Shown here: positions 11,166-23,000 of the stretch, one piece after another
Layout of the letters: each line of letters starts with the position of its first letter
Position numbering within the stretch: the stretch's first letter is position 1
DNA from: Nicotiana tabacum
Taxonomy: Eukaryota; Streptophyta; Magnoliopsida; Solanales; Solanaceae
DNA length: 64,000 nt
Assembly: GCF_000715075.1 (NCBI RefSeq)
Contig: NC_134084.1
Coordinates: 5,954,501-6,018,500, forward strand
Reading direction: 5' to 3'
Notes under the pieces: model-generated
What the model saw: the letters and a program-made list of their open reading frames with translations, nothing else
Database searches by the model: none
Told to the model about the DNA's origin: nothing
Translations under genes and position numbers: made by a program

Positions 11166-13660
11166 TCTTTTTTTTAGCATTCCACTAGGCAATTGCCTAG
11201 GGTTAGTTTTTTATTAATAACATAAAAGAAAATACATCAGTTAGGAAAAGTAAAAATAAGGGGGATAATAGCACTAGTATTGTTACGGGCATATAACACA
11301 AACCGGGCTAACCTTATTGTACTAATCCTCTTAATGCTTGTCAAAAAACAAACTGAGAGTCAGGTGGTCTAACTGTATGAAAGAAATAAAATTTGACGCG
11401 TACATAGCACCTATTATCAATATCGAGTAACTTCAACACTGATATCACATATGATCTAAAATAATAATTGAAACTAAGAATTAGTCCTAGGTAATAAAAC
11501 CTAAAACAGGTCCAGATATGTATCTTCAGTTGATTGCACCCAGTAGCCATTGTCCAGAACTTATGACGTTCAAGACCCTCGTGCCTTCGGTCATTGTCTA
11601 TACCTTGCATTTTGTTCATTATTGAACTGATTTCTGGTAATATCCTTACATGTGCTTCATCCTTCTTTGTCCTTCTACCTTGTTGCATTGATATGTCAGC
11701 CCATTGTGGTCGATAATTACCCGAATGTTGCAGATAACCTTGCCACATGACCCGATCCATTGTATAAATTTGGACCTCTTTTTATGATAGTACCACATGT
11801 TCCCAGCTGGCCTCCTTGTATAGTCTATTAACTGTATTGTTGTAGTTGAAATCTGCTTCAGGGGGAAGTTCCACGACACATCCCAGTTACTCATAAATCC
11901 TTTCCAAAACCTTCCTCTCGTGCCCAAAGCTGCCCATATGAGTGTGTTGTTTTTGCCTTCCTTTTCTTGTATTGTCTCACTCCTGCAGACTATTGTATAA
12001 CAGTCAATCACACAACATACATCTTCCTACATTTTCAAATGATTCATCCTCATGATACTCAATTTGGCCATAAATTTGCCGATTTTCCAGTTTTGCGATG
12101 TAATCCTACTCAAACCTCTCATGCTTGTGCGTGTCTCTTTTACTTCCTCACAGGATTGAGCACGTAGTGCTAATACCACCCAATGAGGTCGTATTAGGAG
12201 ACAAGGCATGAGTATATTAACATTTCCTGCAAAAAAGAAAACATGGTTAGTGAAAACATCAGTCAGTACCCTCTTTTCTTTACAGATTCGATGATATTGG
12301 ATGTTGGTGTTGCCCAACTCCCTCTCAACTACCCATTCCTTTTTCTTTGCTTCCATCTTCCCCTTCCTTTCTTTGTCAAAATCATAGCTGCTCCAAACCT
12401 CCCTCAAAGCTATCTCGAATCAACCATAGTTTGTTGTATTTAGAGATACTGTTGCATTAGCATTCCTGCATTGTGCATGTTCATTATAGTTGTCCACACA
12501 AATAGTAGACTTTTTTATTCTATTATTTCCAGATATCATTTGTGGAGAGAGATATTTTCAGCCAAAAACATTCTTGAAAGTCTCAAAAAATTGGGTCATG
12601 TATGTTGTATTGTGTCCCAAGCACATGTTTTCTATTGATATGCTCAAACTTTGCCCCATTCTTTTGACCAAATTAATCTCTCCAGTGCTCTCATCTAAAA
12701 TCCCAATGGTCCAGATATCACTGTGTTCCATGCCCCCTGTTAATGACATGCACGCTTGTTTGTTTAGAGGCATTATTTCCTCCTCCCAAAGTGGTCCAAC
12801 GTTGTTAGTTTCCCTACGAAGAAGGCGTGCGTTAGAGAAATCCAAAGCTTTTAACCAAAAGTAACGCAAAAGTTCCTCTGGCCAATAGAACTTTATCAGA
12901 CATTTGACTATCTTTTGTCCAGTTGTCTTGGATATCACGTGATGGCTGTGTGAAGCTGCATATGAGACTGAGCCATTCAACAGAGATTCCCAGTTTTCGT
13001 TTCTAAATCTCGCCATCTCCAATTGAAACATGCTTGGTCCTCGGGCCTAATGAAAGCAGAAATTATTCAGCCCATTTTTAGAGCCGAAAAAGCTGTTTCT
13101 TTCATCCATTGATTCGTGTGTTCTCCCCCTGTGAACCAGCCTTACATACTTAAGAAGCACACTGTCCCATATTTCAAGTTGGTGTGATGACCAACCCATC
13201 TTTTAAGAATTATGTTCCCAAGCTTTATTCTTGAACTTGACAAAAGTGCATACAGAGTATCAAAATCTATGTCGACATCTATGTGCAGTTGAACATCGAT
13301 CAGTATTACCACTTCATAACTTCTTGTGTTTTGTTGCACGTTAAGTTGAGTTAATTCTCCAAAATCTTTCGCTGCCTGTAACTTGATTTTTCTCATTGAT
13401 ATGCCAGTGTTACCTTTTAGTGTCCTTCCAGTTGATTGAATGCATAACATTGATACTACCATCTGTAGTTCTTCAGTAAGGTAAGACATTATCATATACA
13501 TCTTTCCAGTTTGAGAACTAATCCCAGCCTTTTCGAAAGTACTGCTAGCAGAAAAAGAGAGATTCTCTTCAAGAAACACCAGAAGTCCTTCTCTGTCTGT
13601 CAATAATAGTATATTCTGTGATTTGATTTTGGTAATAACACTGATCCCCTTTGTTGCATC
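11166..13660 (-). other. LINE 3' tail, no recognised domain
   Basis: About 2.5 kb lies between the RNase H stop and the T8 run. On the minus strand it has several medium open frames in different frames: 13,142-13,699 (185 aa), 12,558-13,031 (157 aa), 12,027-12,407 (126 aa) and 11,341-11,760 (139 aa). None shows a family motif I recognise. It could be a long LINE 3' UTR or the remains of captured coding sequence. A separate insertion cannot be excluded, but no termini are visible. Confidence 0.5.
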
Positions 13661-13662
13661 CT

Positions 13663-14619
13663 TTAGCTCCTTGAAACCTTCACTATGATATACAGGCATT
13701 GTGATTTATGTTCATTTACTATCTTCCTGCTTTGATTGTCCAGATCTCTAAAATGATACGCTTCAATAGGACCAAAATCCAATGCATACTTTGCTAGGTG
13801 ATCTGCCAGCTTGTTCTCTTCTCTGAAAATATGTGATATTCTTAGGTTGCATCTCTCCTTCAATCTCCTTATTTCCTCCACTTGTTCCACAATGTTCCAT
13901 GGAGGTTTCCATATGCCATCTATTATATTTTTCAGTAACAACGAGTCAGTTTGTAGCCATATGTTAGAGTAATTCAATGACCTGCATACTCTCAATGCCT
14001 CCACCATTACTTCAGCTTCAGCTTCATTGTTTGAGCCCTCATTAATTTCCCTACCTGCAGCATACTGAACATCACCATATTCATCTCTCACACACACCCT
14101 AATCGAGCTTCTTCCTGGATTGCCTATAGATGCACCATCAGTATTATCTTTAATCCAACATTCCAATGGAAACTCCCAAAGCACTTTCTCAAATTTCAGC
14201 TTAGGAGTATAATTCTCGAGCACCAATAACATGTCCTGCCATTTATGAGGAACATGCAGTCCTGGTTTTCTCAGTTTTATTAGTGATTGTAATGTGTTGG
14301 ACACCTGATAAATAACCCGACTAATAGATACGACTTTACCATGTTTTAAGCTATTTCTCCTTTTCCATAGTTCCCAACAGATACACGAAGGTAGGGCTTG
14401 TAGTATTGGTTTAATTCTTGGCATTACAGGTGTTGTCCAGCACTTTGTTATTGCCTGATGCAAACTCAGTCCCTCCGTTGCTATTCCTGCCTTATTTAGG
14501 AAAAAATTCCACACTGTCCTTGCTGCATTTGCTGTATAGAATAGGTGTGTTAGTGTTTCTTCATTTGGTTCTGCACAACACCAACACTTAGATGCCATTG
14601 AATAGCCTAATTTGCGCAT
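13663..14619 (-). pseudogene. LINE RNase H domain and zf-RVT C-terminal part
   Basis: A 318-residue frame begins with the cysteine-rich tail of a zf-RVT-like domain (CWCCAEPNEETLTHLF, with the usual 'LTHLF..C' style). It continues into an RNase HI-type domain. The acidic residues of the active site are visible in DNTDGASIGNPG, NNEAEAEV and LQTDSLLL, with NKLADHLAK near the end. In plant L1-like LINEs this domain follows RT in ORF2 and degrades RNA of RNA-DNA hybrids. The frame continues upstream to 14,913 except for one stop at 14,647-14,649, so this is the end of ORF2 rather than a separate gene. Confidence 0.8.
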
Positions 14620-14646
14620 GAAGTCATCAAGAGGAAGCTTTGCTCT

Positions 14647-14913
14647 TCATATTTTCCACATAAAGAAAGCAATTTTAAAAGGCATACCTTTAACCCAAAT
14701 CAAACAATATGCTCTTCTAGGATCCTCCCTCCTCCTTAAATAATCCCATGCTGACTTTACAGTGAAATTACCCTTTGTTCGTAGCATCCAAAAAGGAACA
14801 TCTAAATCATTTGATATAACTGGAGGCTTAACTCTCTCAATTATATATGTTACAAACTCCTCTGGTAAGACCTCCAATAGCCTTTCCACATTCCACCGAC
14901 CATCCTCACCCAC
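14647..14913 (-). pseudogene. LINE ORF2 zf-RVT-like segment
   Basis: This 88-residue piece reads 'GRWNVERLLEVLPEEF', then 'KGNFTVKSAWDYL', then 'IWVKGMPFKIAFFMWKI', the order typical of the linker and zf-RVT region after plant LINE reverse transcriptases. It ends in TGA where the family normally has Trp (TGG), consistent with a G-to-A change, and the same frame resumes in the RNase H piece. Upstream, the frame differs from that of the RT piece, so a frameshift lies between about 14,915 and 15,137. Confidence 0.75.
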
Positions 14914-15137
14914 ATCACTAACATTGTGTATGTTATCATCAATCGCAAAATCTACAGGAACAAGAAAGTATAAAGCACCCAGCCCTATCCAATTGCATAC
15001 CAGAATAATGATGAGCCCATTCTAGGTTGCCAAAAAATTTGATGTTCAATTAATTCTCTGCATTCAATCATTTTTCTCCAGACATGAGAACCTCCCTTCC
15101 AGGGCACTACCGCAGAATTCATTTTTTTATAATATTT

Positions 15138-16172
15138 CTAGCTCATAAAGGAACTCCAAAGGCTTGGTTTAGTCATGAAAAACCACCAAAGCTTACAGAA
15201 AAGTGCCTTAGCTCCATCATGTAGAGATCTAAATCCAATGCCTCCTTCTTCATATGGCATACACAGATTGGTCCAAGAAGCCCAGTGCCTACTAGTACCA
15301 CCCACAGAACTACTCCAAAAGAATTGTGCAAACATCTTATGGAGCTTGTTAATAACATAGTTAGGAGGATTGACAGCGGATAACAAGTGAATGGGCATGC
15401 TCTGTAAGACACTAGTTATTAAGACTGCTCTACCCCCAATGGATAAAAGTTTACCTTTCCAGCTTTGCAATTTGTCAAGGACTTTGGTCAGCAATCCTTG
15501 ATAGTGTTCCATCTTCCTCCTAGCATAGAAAATTGGGCATCCCAGATAGGTGAAGGGGAAGTCTTGCCTACCAATTCCAGTAGTCCTCTCCACTTTCCTT
15601 ACTACTTCTTGATCTACCAAGTGATGAATATATACAACAGATTTACCTTTATTAACCCATTGGCCTGATGCATTTTCATATACTTGTAGGATCTCCATGA
15701 TGAGTCGAAGAGAAGTTGCATCAGAAGAACTGAAGATTATGGTGTCATCTGCGTATGCAAGATGATTGATTTTTGGGCTCCATTTAGGCATTCCAAAGCA
15801 ACCAAAGTACAGGTTTGAATGCAGAGAATTCAATCCCCTTGACAAAGCTTCAGCAGCCAGAATAAAAAGTGTTGGAGACAATGGATCCCCTTGCTTTACT
15901 CCCCTCGATGATTTGAAAAAACTATGTGGCTGTCCATTTATTAGAACTGAATACCAATTATTTCCAACAAAATCAAATACCAATCCAATAAACCTTTCAG
16001 AGAACCCCGTTTTCCTCAGCACTTTAGTAATAAATAACCATGACAACCTATCATATGCTTTCATCATATCGAGTTTGATCACAACATTAGGACCAGCTTT
16101 AGTTCTGAGCCTCATATCTGTGACTATGTCCTGAGTTAACAAAACATTTTCCACTATGCTTCTATCCTTCAC
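15138..16172 (-). pseudogene. LINE reverse transcriptase core
   Basis: A 344-residue frame carries the non-LTR RT signature. It starts at 'KDRSIVENVLLTQDIV'. Motif A is 'KLDMMKAYDRLSW', motif B 'RGVKQGDPLSPTLF', motif C 'LAYADDTIIFSS' with the catalytic YADD, and after it 'FPFTYLGCPIF'. It copies LINE RNA at nicked target DNA. The N-terminal RT blocks are on the previous frame (16,169-17,806), separated by a frameshift at about 16,185. The frame ends at a stop in the thumb/connection part. Catalytic residues are intact although the ORF is broken. Confidence 0.9.
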
Positions 16173-17806
16173 AAACCCTGCTTGCTCGATATTAAGCCTG
16201 GTAATATACCCACCATTCTGTCATGAACTACTCTTGAAAAGATTTTTTTGACAAATTTGCTAAGACTTATCGGGCGTAAGTCTGAAAAGGTACTGACTTC
16301 TTTCTTTTTTGGTAACATGACTAAATTTGTGTGGGTCACACTTTTGGGAAGTTTCTGTCCATAGAAGAAGGATAATACCATCTGCACAATGTCTTCACCT
16401 ATAATCTCCCAGCAAGATTGGTAGAAAAGTCCAGTAAAACCATCTATCCCTCCTGTTGAATCTCCATTCAACCCAAAAACTACATGCTTGATTTCCTCTC
16501 GAGTGGGATTGTTGTTTAACTTCTCATTTTGTTCCATAGTTACCATGGATGGGATATGATCAATTATGTGAAAATTTGTTGGAATTGTATCTTCCCTGAA
16601 TTGCTCATGGTAGAATTTTACTGCTTCTGCTGCAATCTGATCATCCTCTTCCACCCAATTTCCAAGACTGTCTTGAATTCTAGTGAGTTTTAATCTTTTC
16701 CTTCTTCCATTAACTTGCGCATGAAAAAATCTTGTGTTTCGATCACCATCCTTAAACCAAGCCATTCCGGCCTTTTGTCTCCAAAATTGTTCTTCCAATG
16801 CCAAGTATTTTATCATTTCAGCTTGAACCTTATGCAACCTTTGTCTGTTCATTTGAGTAGGAGAAAGCTCAAATTTTCTTTCATGAACTAGGACCACTTC
16901 TTCTAGGCTAGCAATTTTCTGAAAAATACCTCCATAGGTAGCTTTACTCCAAGTAGACAAGGCTTTCTTAAGCTTCTTTAATTTATGATTAAATGTCACA
17001 AAATGATTAGCAGCAAAGTCAGCCTTCCAATTTTCCTTTACCAAATCTTTGAATGATGCATGTTGTACCCAGAAGTTAAGAAATTTGAATGATTTCATGA
17101 TAGTGAGAGACTCAGTATCACATTTTAATAGCATAGGACAATGGTCAGATTCGATTTTAGACAAATGTGACACCTCAACCCCCGGGAAAGTCTGTTGAAA
17201 TTCTATGTTACCAAGACATCTATCCAGCCACTTGAAAATACAGTCTTCCTCTGATCTACCATTCCACCATGTGTAAATGCTCCCTTTGAAGCCCAAATCA
17301 GTCAAATTGCATGTATTGATGCAGTGACTAAAATCATCAACCTCATTTAATGATATAGGTAATCCACCAAATTTCTCCTCCTCATCCCAAATTACATTAA
17401 AATCACCTCCCATAAGCCATGGTACTGTCAAGTCAGAAGCCATTGCATAGAGTGAATCCCACAATTCTATTCTTTCAATAACATTACATTTTGCATATAC
17501 CAATGTGAGAGTGAGCTCGACATGTGTTTCTGTTTGGAATAATCTCAGTGTAATCTGTTGTGTCGTGTTATACAAAATATCCACATTAAAAACTTTATCA
17601 ATGAAAGCCCAAATTTTGTTTGAGACATTCACTACTTCTTGGGCTAAGCCTATCCATCTTCTGTAGTTTTCCATCTTGTTAGACGGTTGCATAGGTTCAA
17701 GAATCCCTATAAATTCAAAGTGATGTTGTCTATGCATTGTGATCAATCTTTCAAATGTCTGCATTGTATTAACAGACCTCACATTCCATATAATTGCCTT
17801 CATCAT
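16169..17806 (-). pseudogene. LINE ORF2 start: AP-type endonuclease and N-terminal RT
   Basis: The 545-residue frame begins MMKAIIWNVRSVN, the usual start of plant L1 ORF2. Endonuclease motifs are visible in order: WNVRSV, GILEP, the metal/DNA contact 'LMGGDFNVIWDEEEKFGG' and SDHCPML near residue 220. A linker ('WFKDGDRNTRFFHAQVNGRR') follows. The first RT blocks 'LVMLPKKKEVSTFSDLRPISL' close the frame. It ends at 'SSKQGL' because of a small deletion; the RT resumes in another frame. The protein would nick target DNA and prime reverse transcription. The endonuclease part itself is open throughout. Confidence 0.9.
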
Positions 17807-17833
17807 TGATCTTTGGATTTAGAAAGTATTCTT

Positions 17834-18733
17834 CTAGTTTGTATACCTCCTGCTGGGACTGTGAAGGTTTCTTTTGCTTGTTTTTTCTTTACTTTGCTTA
17901 GCCACATTGAGGAAGTTTTGTGTTGTTGACTCCTCATCCAAATCCCTATTTGTCTGATCAATTGGTAAGTCAATTTTCTTTGTATTTTTAGAACAAATTA
18001 TATCTGTACTTCTCTTCACATTTTTCAGCTTTTTATTTGCAGAGCTATTTACATGTTGTAGCTGGCCAGAGTTCAATGTAACAGTATTATTTTCTACATT
18101 CTGCACAGCAACCTTCACAGTTGTTTCTTGCTTACCTGGATCCTTAGCAGTGTTTTTTGTTTTAGCAGTACTATCTTCTGCACTCTTTTGTTTTGATTTA
18201 TTCTGCTAAGACTTGTTGATACCTGCTATTATTCCACCAGGGTCCTCATCATTACACAATCCTGCTTTATCATGGATTAATTATGCATTTGGAGAAAACT
18301 GGATTTCGGCATTTTGTGACTCTTTATTTTTTGCGTTTACACTTTGATCCTCTTAGTTATTTGTTTCCCCTTCTGTTTCCTTGTCGCTTGCCATTCCATC
18401 TGGAATTTCTCCCTCTGTTGCATCTTCCTCAGGTTGGTTTGACCATAATTTATTTTCATTCCACTTTATTTTTTCAATGCTTTTAAAAAGATCAAAATCA
18501 ATATCGTCCACTTGGTCATTGTCACTGGTTATCTCCTCTTCCTGCCTTGTTATTGCATCAGTTGTATTTACTTTGTCTGCATTTTGGGCCAACTCTACAT
18601 CTACCCTTGTGTCTTTTGATGGGATCTCTTGACAAGAAGTGTTTACACCTACCACACTATTAGGATAATTTTTTTGTACCCCAGCGGGTGTCGATTCCCC
18701 ATTGCTAACATCTTTTGTTCTAAATTTTTTCAT
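17834..18733 (-). pseudogene. LINE ORF1 remnant (C-terminal type, low complexity)
   Basis: A single frame runs upstream of ORF2 with three or so in-frame stops (for example at 18,353 and about 18,205). It covers 126 residues from 18,733 and 94 residues ending at 17,834, 27 bp before ORF2. It is rich in Asn, Lys, Glu, Asp and Thr and lacks the RNA-binding domain or zinc knuckle usual in plant LINE ORF1, so I read it as the C-terminal tail only. Either the N-terminal part was deleted or the element is 5' rearranged. The assignment rests on position rather than a domain. Confidence 0.5.
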
Positions 18734-18748
18734 TTAACTCGTTTGGGT

Positions 18749-19760
18749 ATTTTTTTTGGGGATATTCTGGAGCTTTTAGAGAGAGGGAAGAACAATTCTA
18801 GAGAGAGGAAGAAGCTCAAGTGCCTTGTTCATAAAACATTTTGTCCAATCCTTTAAATCCAACAAGAAATACCTCAAGATCTTCATCTAAGAGGTAAGGA
18901 TCTATACACTAGACTTTAATTTCGAGTTTGGGGTATAAGATGGGTTATTGAGGTTTGATTCTTGGATGTAATAGTATTATGTATACATGCATGTACAAAT
19001 TAGGTTTGTGGGAAGATTGTTGAACATAAATAAGTAAAGATTGGGTTGGGGAATGAAGGAAACCTTGTAAAAAAATTTGAAATAAAGATGCTCAATTAGT
19101 ATTTGATAAAATGACCAAATGAGCTGAAACTATGAATACCTTCCTAATTTGTGCTCAATTTTGTTATGTCTCAAAGTATATTGGGATTGCTAGAATTTTC
19201 GGAACGTCGTAGTAACTTAAGGAAAGCTTAAACAAGGTATGTATGGCTAAAACCCCCTCTTCTTAGAAATTGAGCTCCTTTGGTGTCCATGCAAATGTTG
19301 TTAGGACCGAAATTTGATTGATATATTGATTATTACTTTATATGAATTAGTGCTGCAAAATATATAAGTGAAAGGTGAGTCTCAATATGTTCAATATGCT
19401 ATCCTTGGAAATTTAAGGATGTGAGAAGAATGTGAACCATGTGTTGAAATGCCTAGACTTCAAGCCAAGTTTAAACTGAGATTGTTATGCCAAATTGTGT
19501 GAGAAAACTCGTTATGGTTGATCCTCCAAATTTTTCTTATGTGTACAAAATATATTTGATTGATTGTGTCTAGTTGTTGGTAATATATAAAGATATTTGG
19601 AAGTGAAATAAGTGCATTGTGGGATATGAAATACGACCATTGCGCCATAAAAGAAGAATCGTATGTATGGCCAAAAGAGCAAATAAAGTAATGATGTTGA
19701 GAGTAGCTAAAGGTACCAATGAAACTAAGTACGATGTGAAAGGTATATTGTGTATAGTAT
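18749..19760 (+). mobile_element. LTR-B, right part
   Basis: After the LINE the text resumes with 'GGGGATATTCTGGAGC', then purine-rich 'AGAGAGAGG' blocks and 'CTCAAGTGCCTTGTTCATAA', which follow a TATA box in LTRs I recognise as solanaceous. The region is untranslated, with a splice-donor-like 'AGAGGTAAGG' at about 18,890. No coding frame with a domain is present. It leads without break into the 49-bp minisatellite. Confidence 0.5.
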
Positions 19761-20000
19761 GTGAATCCTATGGACAGGATATAAAACGCAGAGGCATATA
19801 ATATAATATGTGGGCCCTATGGACGGGCTATGAAACATATTGGTATATAAGATAATATGTGAACCCTATGGACGGGCTATGAAACACATAGGTGTATAAT
19901 ATGATATGTGAACCCTATGGTCGGGCTATGAAACGCATAGGTGTATAATATGATATGTGAACCCTATCGACGGGCTATGAAACGCATAGGTGTATAATAT
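19761..20000 (+). repeat. 49-bp minisatellite, about five copies, cut by the Ogre insertion
   Basis: Units starting GTGAAYCCTATGG begin at 19,761, 19,810, 19,859, 19,908 and 19,957, exactly 49 bp apart. Conserved core words are 'GGACGGGCTATGAAACGCAT' and 'AGGTGTATAATATGATAT'. The last unit stops after 44 bp at 20,000, where the LTR terminus TGTGAGCACG begins. The array is internal to LTR-B, and the Ogre-type element inserted into it. Confidence 0.9.
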
Positions 20001-23000
20001 TGTGAGCACGTGATTTTTGTTCTACGCAACATTCACTCCAAAAGAAATAAAAATAATAGCAAATGGTCTTGCTGTACAATTTTTTGGATTTTTACGTGGC
20101 ATTTCGTTAGTTATTTGTAATTTTGTCCATTTTTATTTTTATCAAACAAAATACAAAAAAAATGTGTGTCATGTGTAGTTGAATCATAGTCCGGTTATTA
20201 AAAGGAAAATCACGAAATATGCATGTTTTGTCCTATTTGTCGCCTTGGTGATTTTACCTATTTTTAATATTTTTGATATGTGTGTAATAATTGTATTAAG
20301 TGTTTAATTAATGGGGTTTAATTTTGTTTAATTAGGTTTTTGTTTTAAAATTAAAAATAAAAGAAAAAGAGTGCAAAATTGGCCTGAAATCAAGTTTGGG
20401 CCTGTTTCCCATTTATAATCTGAGGCCCAAATCGAGCCCAAAATGTGTGTTTGGCCCGGTCCAGGCCAGCTGACCTCAGGGGCGTCCAAACGACGTAGTT
20501 TTGATCTGGTCTGATCTGGGCCGTTGATCTCAGAATGATCAACGGCCAAGATCACATCCCCCGTACCCACGTATAGATCCGACCCGTTCAACCTTGGTCC
20601 AACTCAGCCCCGTGCACTTGAAACGACACCGTTTCCCTTTAGTTAGATAGATCACAGCCATTGATCATCGGCAATCCAATGGCCAACATCCAATTACTCA
20701 CCCCGTATATAAACCCTTCCCCCTTTCACCCCGCGCCTAATCCAAACCCCCCCTGCCTCAGTCATCCCCTTCACGGACTCAAAACCCCAGAAGCCTAAGA
20801 GCCGCCCCCTTTCCCTTCGCCATTAAACCCGGCGGCATGGACGCCGGTGACCCCCACCTTAACACTATAGATGCACCTCACCATCCTGAACCCAAATCCA
20901 CCAACCGCTTGCTTCGAATCAGTCCCTAGGCTCTCGAATCTTCATTTGAAGATTCGAGCAGAACTCCCATCTACACCGATCAACCCCAGTTTCACACCAG
21001 ACAGTCCCCGGACCTCCCTCGTGACCAAACCATGCTTGGTTTGGTCTGAATCTAACCAGGGAAACCTAGATCCCAAATCTACCCTTAGGAACCTTAGAAG
21101 TCCTGATGCCTGGTCTATGGCCATTTGAACTAAAGATTAGGGTCTAATGGATCTTAATCGTAGTGTTCTCAATAGAGAACACTTCGATTAAAGTCCATTC
21201 AACCCCAAGAAAGATCGATTTCAAATCCGAGCTGGGGTTTTCTGATTTTTAAGGCTTAAGGTAATTTTTGTTTTCTTTATTCAGTTTATTTTGTCTGCTA
21301 CAATTGAATGTCTGTTCGTATGTTTTGTTTGATTTATGTTATTGAATTTTTGTCGACTGTTGTTATCCACCTTACCCCCCTCTGTTTGATCGAGTCTTTC
21401 TTTCATTTACTGATAATGTGTGTTTGTGTAAGCTGTACAATCAAACGAATTTGAAATGGTTCGTTTAATTAGTTCCCAAGGTCATTTCTGTATGGATAGT
21501 ACAATCTGAACCCCTTGTTCGATACTGCTCGATTCCAATCATTGGTTTCAATTGTATATGCTACAATTAGTATAGTCGAGTCGATATACGTCGCCAATTA
21601 GTTTGGCTTTGAAGGATATCAATCTGATTCATATTGTGGATTTCCTGTTGAAGTGTGTTTGAATCCAATTAGGAACTGAGTGTAGTTGTTTGTCAGTTGT
21701 TCAATTCAGAAACCTTTGAGGATGTTGTTTATAGTTGCAGTTCAAACTTTGTTCTGAATTGGTGGCATGTGCACTTGTGCACAACATGTGCATAAAGGCC
21801 CTTTTTTAAGATTAAAATAGTTTGACAGCATATGCTGTCAGATTATATTCTTGCTGCCCATGTTTGCTTTTAGTTTAATAAAATGATAAAGGGGACTATC
21901 AGGGAATGTCATGGGAAGGGTTTTATTTTAAGTAGTTGAGTGGAAAGAAAATAAACCACATGGGGGGGTTCTGATGTGTTTTAACAGGCTGTGAATAGCC
22001 TGATATTAGGTTATAAAAAGAGGCAGAACTTCCATTTTTTGGGACGGGGATTTTAGAAAAAACATAGATACAGAGAGAGATAGATTCAGAAAAGAGAGAT
22101 AAAGGCATATAGACAGAGGGGGATTCAGATTGATTTTGATAGAGCACATATACAGATAGATAGAGGGGTTAAGAGATAGAAAACATACATGCTGTTTCTT
22201 CCTACTGTTGTTTGGGTTTCATTTGTTCAACCTGTTCAATCAATTCGGATTTCTGCCAAGTCTCAACTAAGTTTATTGGTTGGTTTGCATTGGTTGTTCT
22301 CCTGGACTTGGTCTGTCTTAGAGCTTTGTTTCTACTGCATTGTTTGCTGCTGTTATTTTGTTACTGCTTGTTCCATCGGCTATAGTTGCATCTTGCACTG
22401 GGATTTGTCCTGTTGTTATCTGCTGTTACTGCTGCTGCTTCTGTTGCCATTGCTACTCTACTGACTTCTCTTCTTCTTCAATTGTAAGCATTTCCAGGTA
22501 CACACTTCTGAAACCTTGTGTTATTGAAAGCTTGAAGTTTGAAGTAGAAATAAAGAAATGAATGTTGTTTACTTTACAATACTTGTATTCAAAACATAGC
22601 AATAGGTTGAATGGTAGTTAGCCTGTATTTGTTTAAGTTCATTCCATCTACAATTACTCTGTATGAATTAACACACATCCTAACCGAGGTGGACTACTAG
22701 ATAGTACTATTGTTAGATCAGTTCATAGCTCATTAATTATACATTTGTGCAGTATGTACTTAATAGAAGTTCAGTTTATTTAACACTATGGGTTTATAGT
22801 TGTTAAGTTGTTTGTATGACGAGGGGTGCGTGTGTGTTTTAGTATATTGACAGTTAAATCTCAGCTTCTATTCTTGTTCCCTAACATGTAAGGCAGGATG
22901 CTTTTAATTCAACAAAAAGACTGATCCTAACTCTGAATCGTTTAAATTAACTCTATCAAATTGGGTTGCGTTAGGCAGTTTATAGGATCACGTCTGAATC

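Larger units (their letters stand above)
11166..18748 (-). mobile_element. Degenerate L1-type LINE with RNase H (about 7.6 kb)
   Basis: On the minus strand, in order: ORF1 remnant, endonuclease, reverse transcriptase, zf-RVT-like segment, RNase H, and a long 3' tail. The 3' end at the low-coordinate side meets a T8 run (11,168-11,175 on the plus strand), read as a short poly(A) tail. Flanks appear to be two halves of LTR-B, and 'TATTT..TTTTTTT' at both borders may be a degenerate target duplication. Frameshifts and stops in every coding part make it inactive. The borders are accurate to perhaps 20 bp. Confidence 0.75.

Noticed and set aside
20871..21128. Open frames inside the Ogre 5' LTR (both strands) as genes
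   Set aside because: They lie in the R-U5 part of the LTR and have no domain.
22189..22464. 91-residue Leu/Cys-rich frame as a membrane protein
   Set aside because: It comes from low-complexity T/C-rich LTR sequence (CTGCTGTTACTGC runs). No initiation or homology support.
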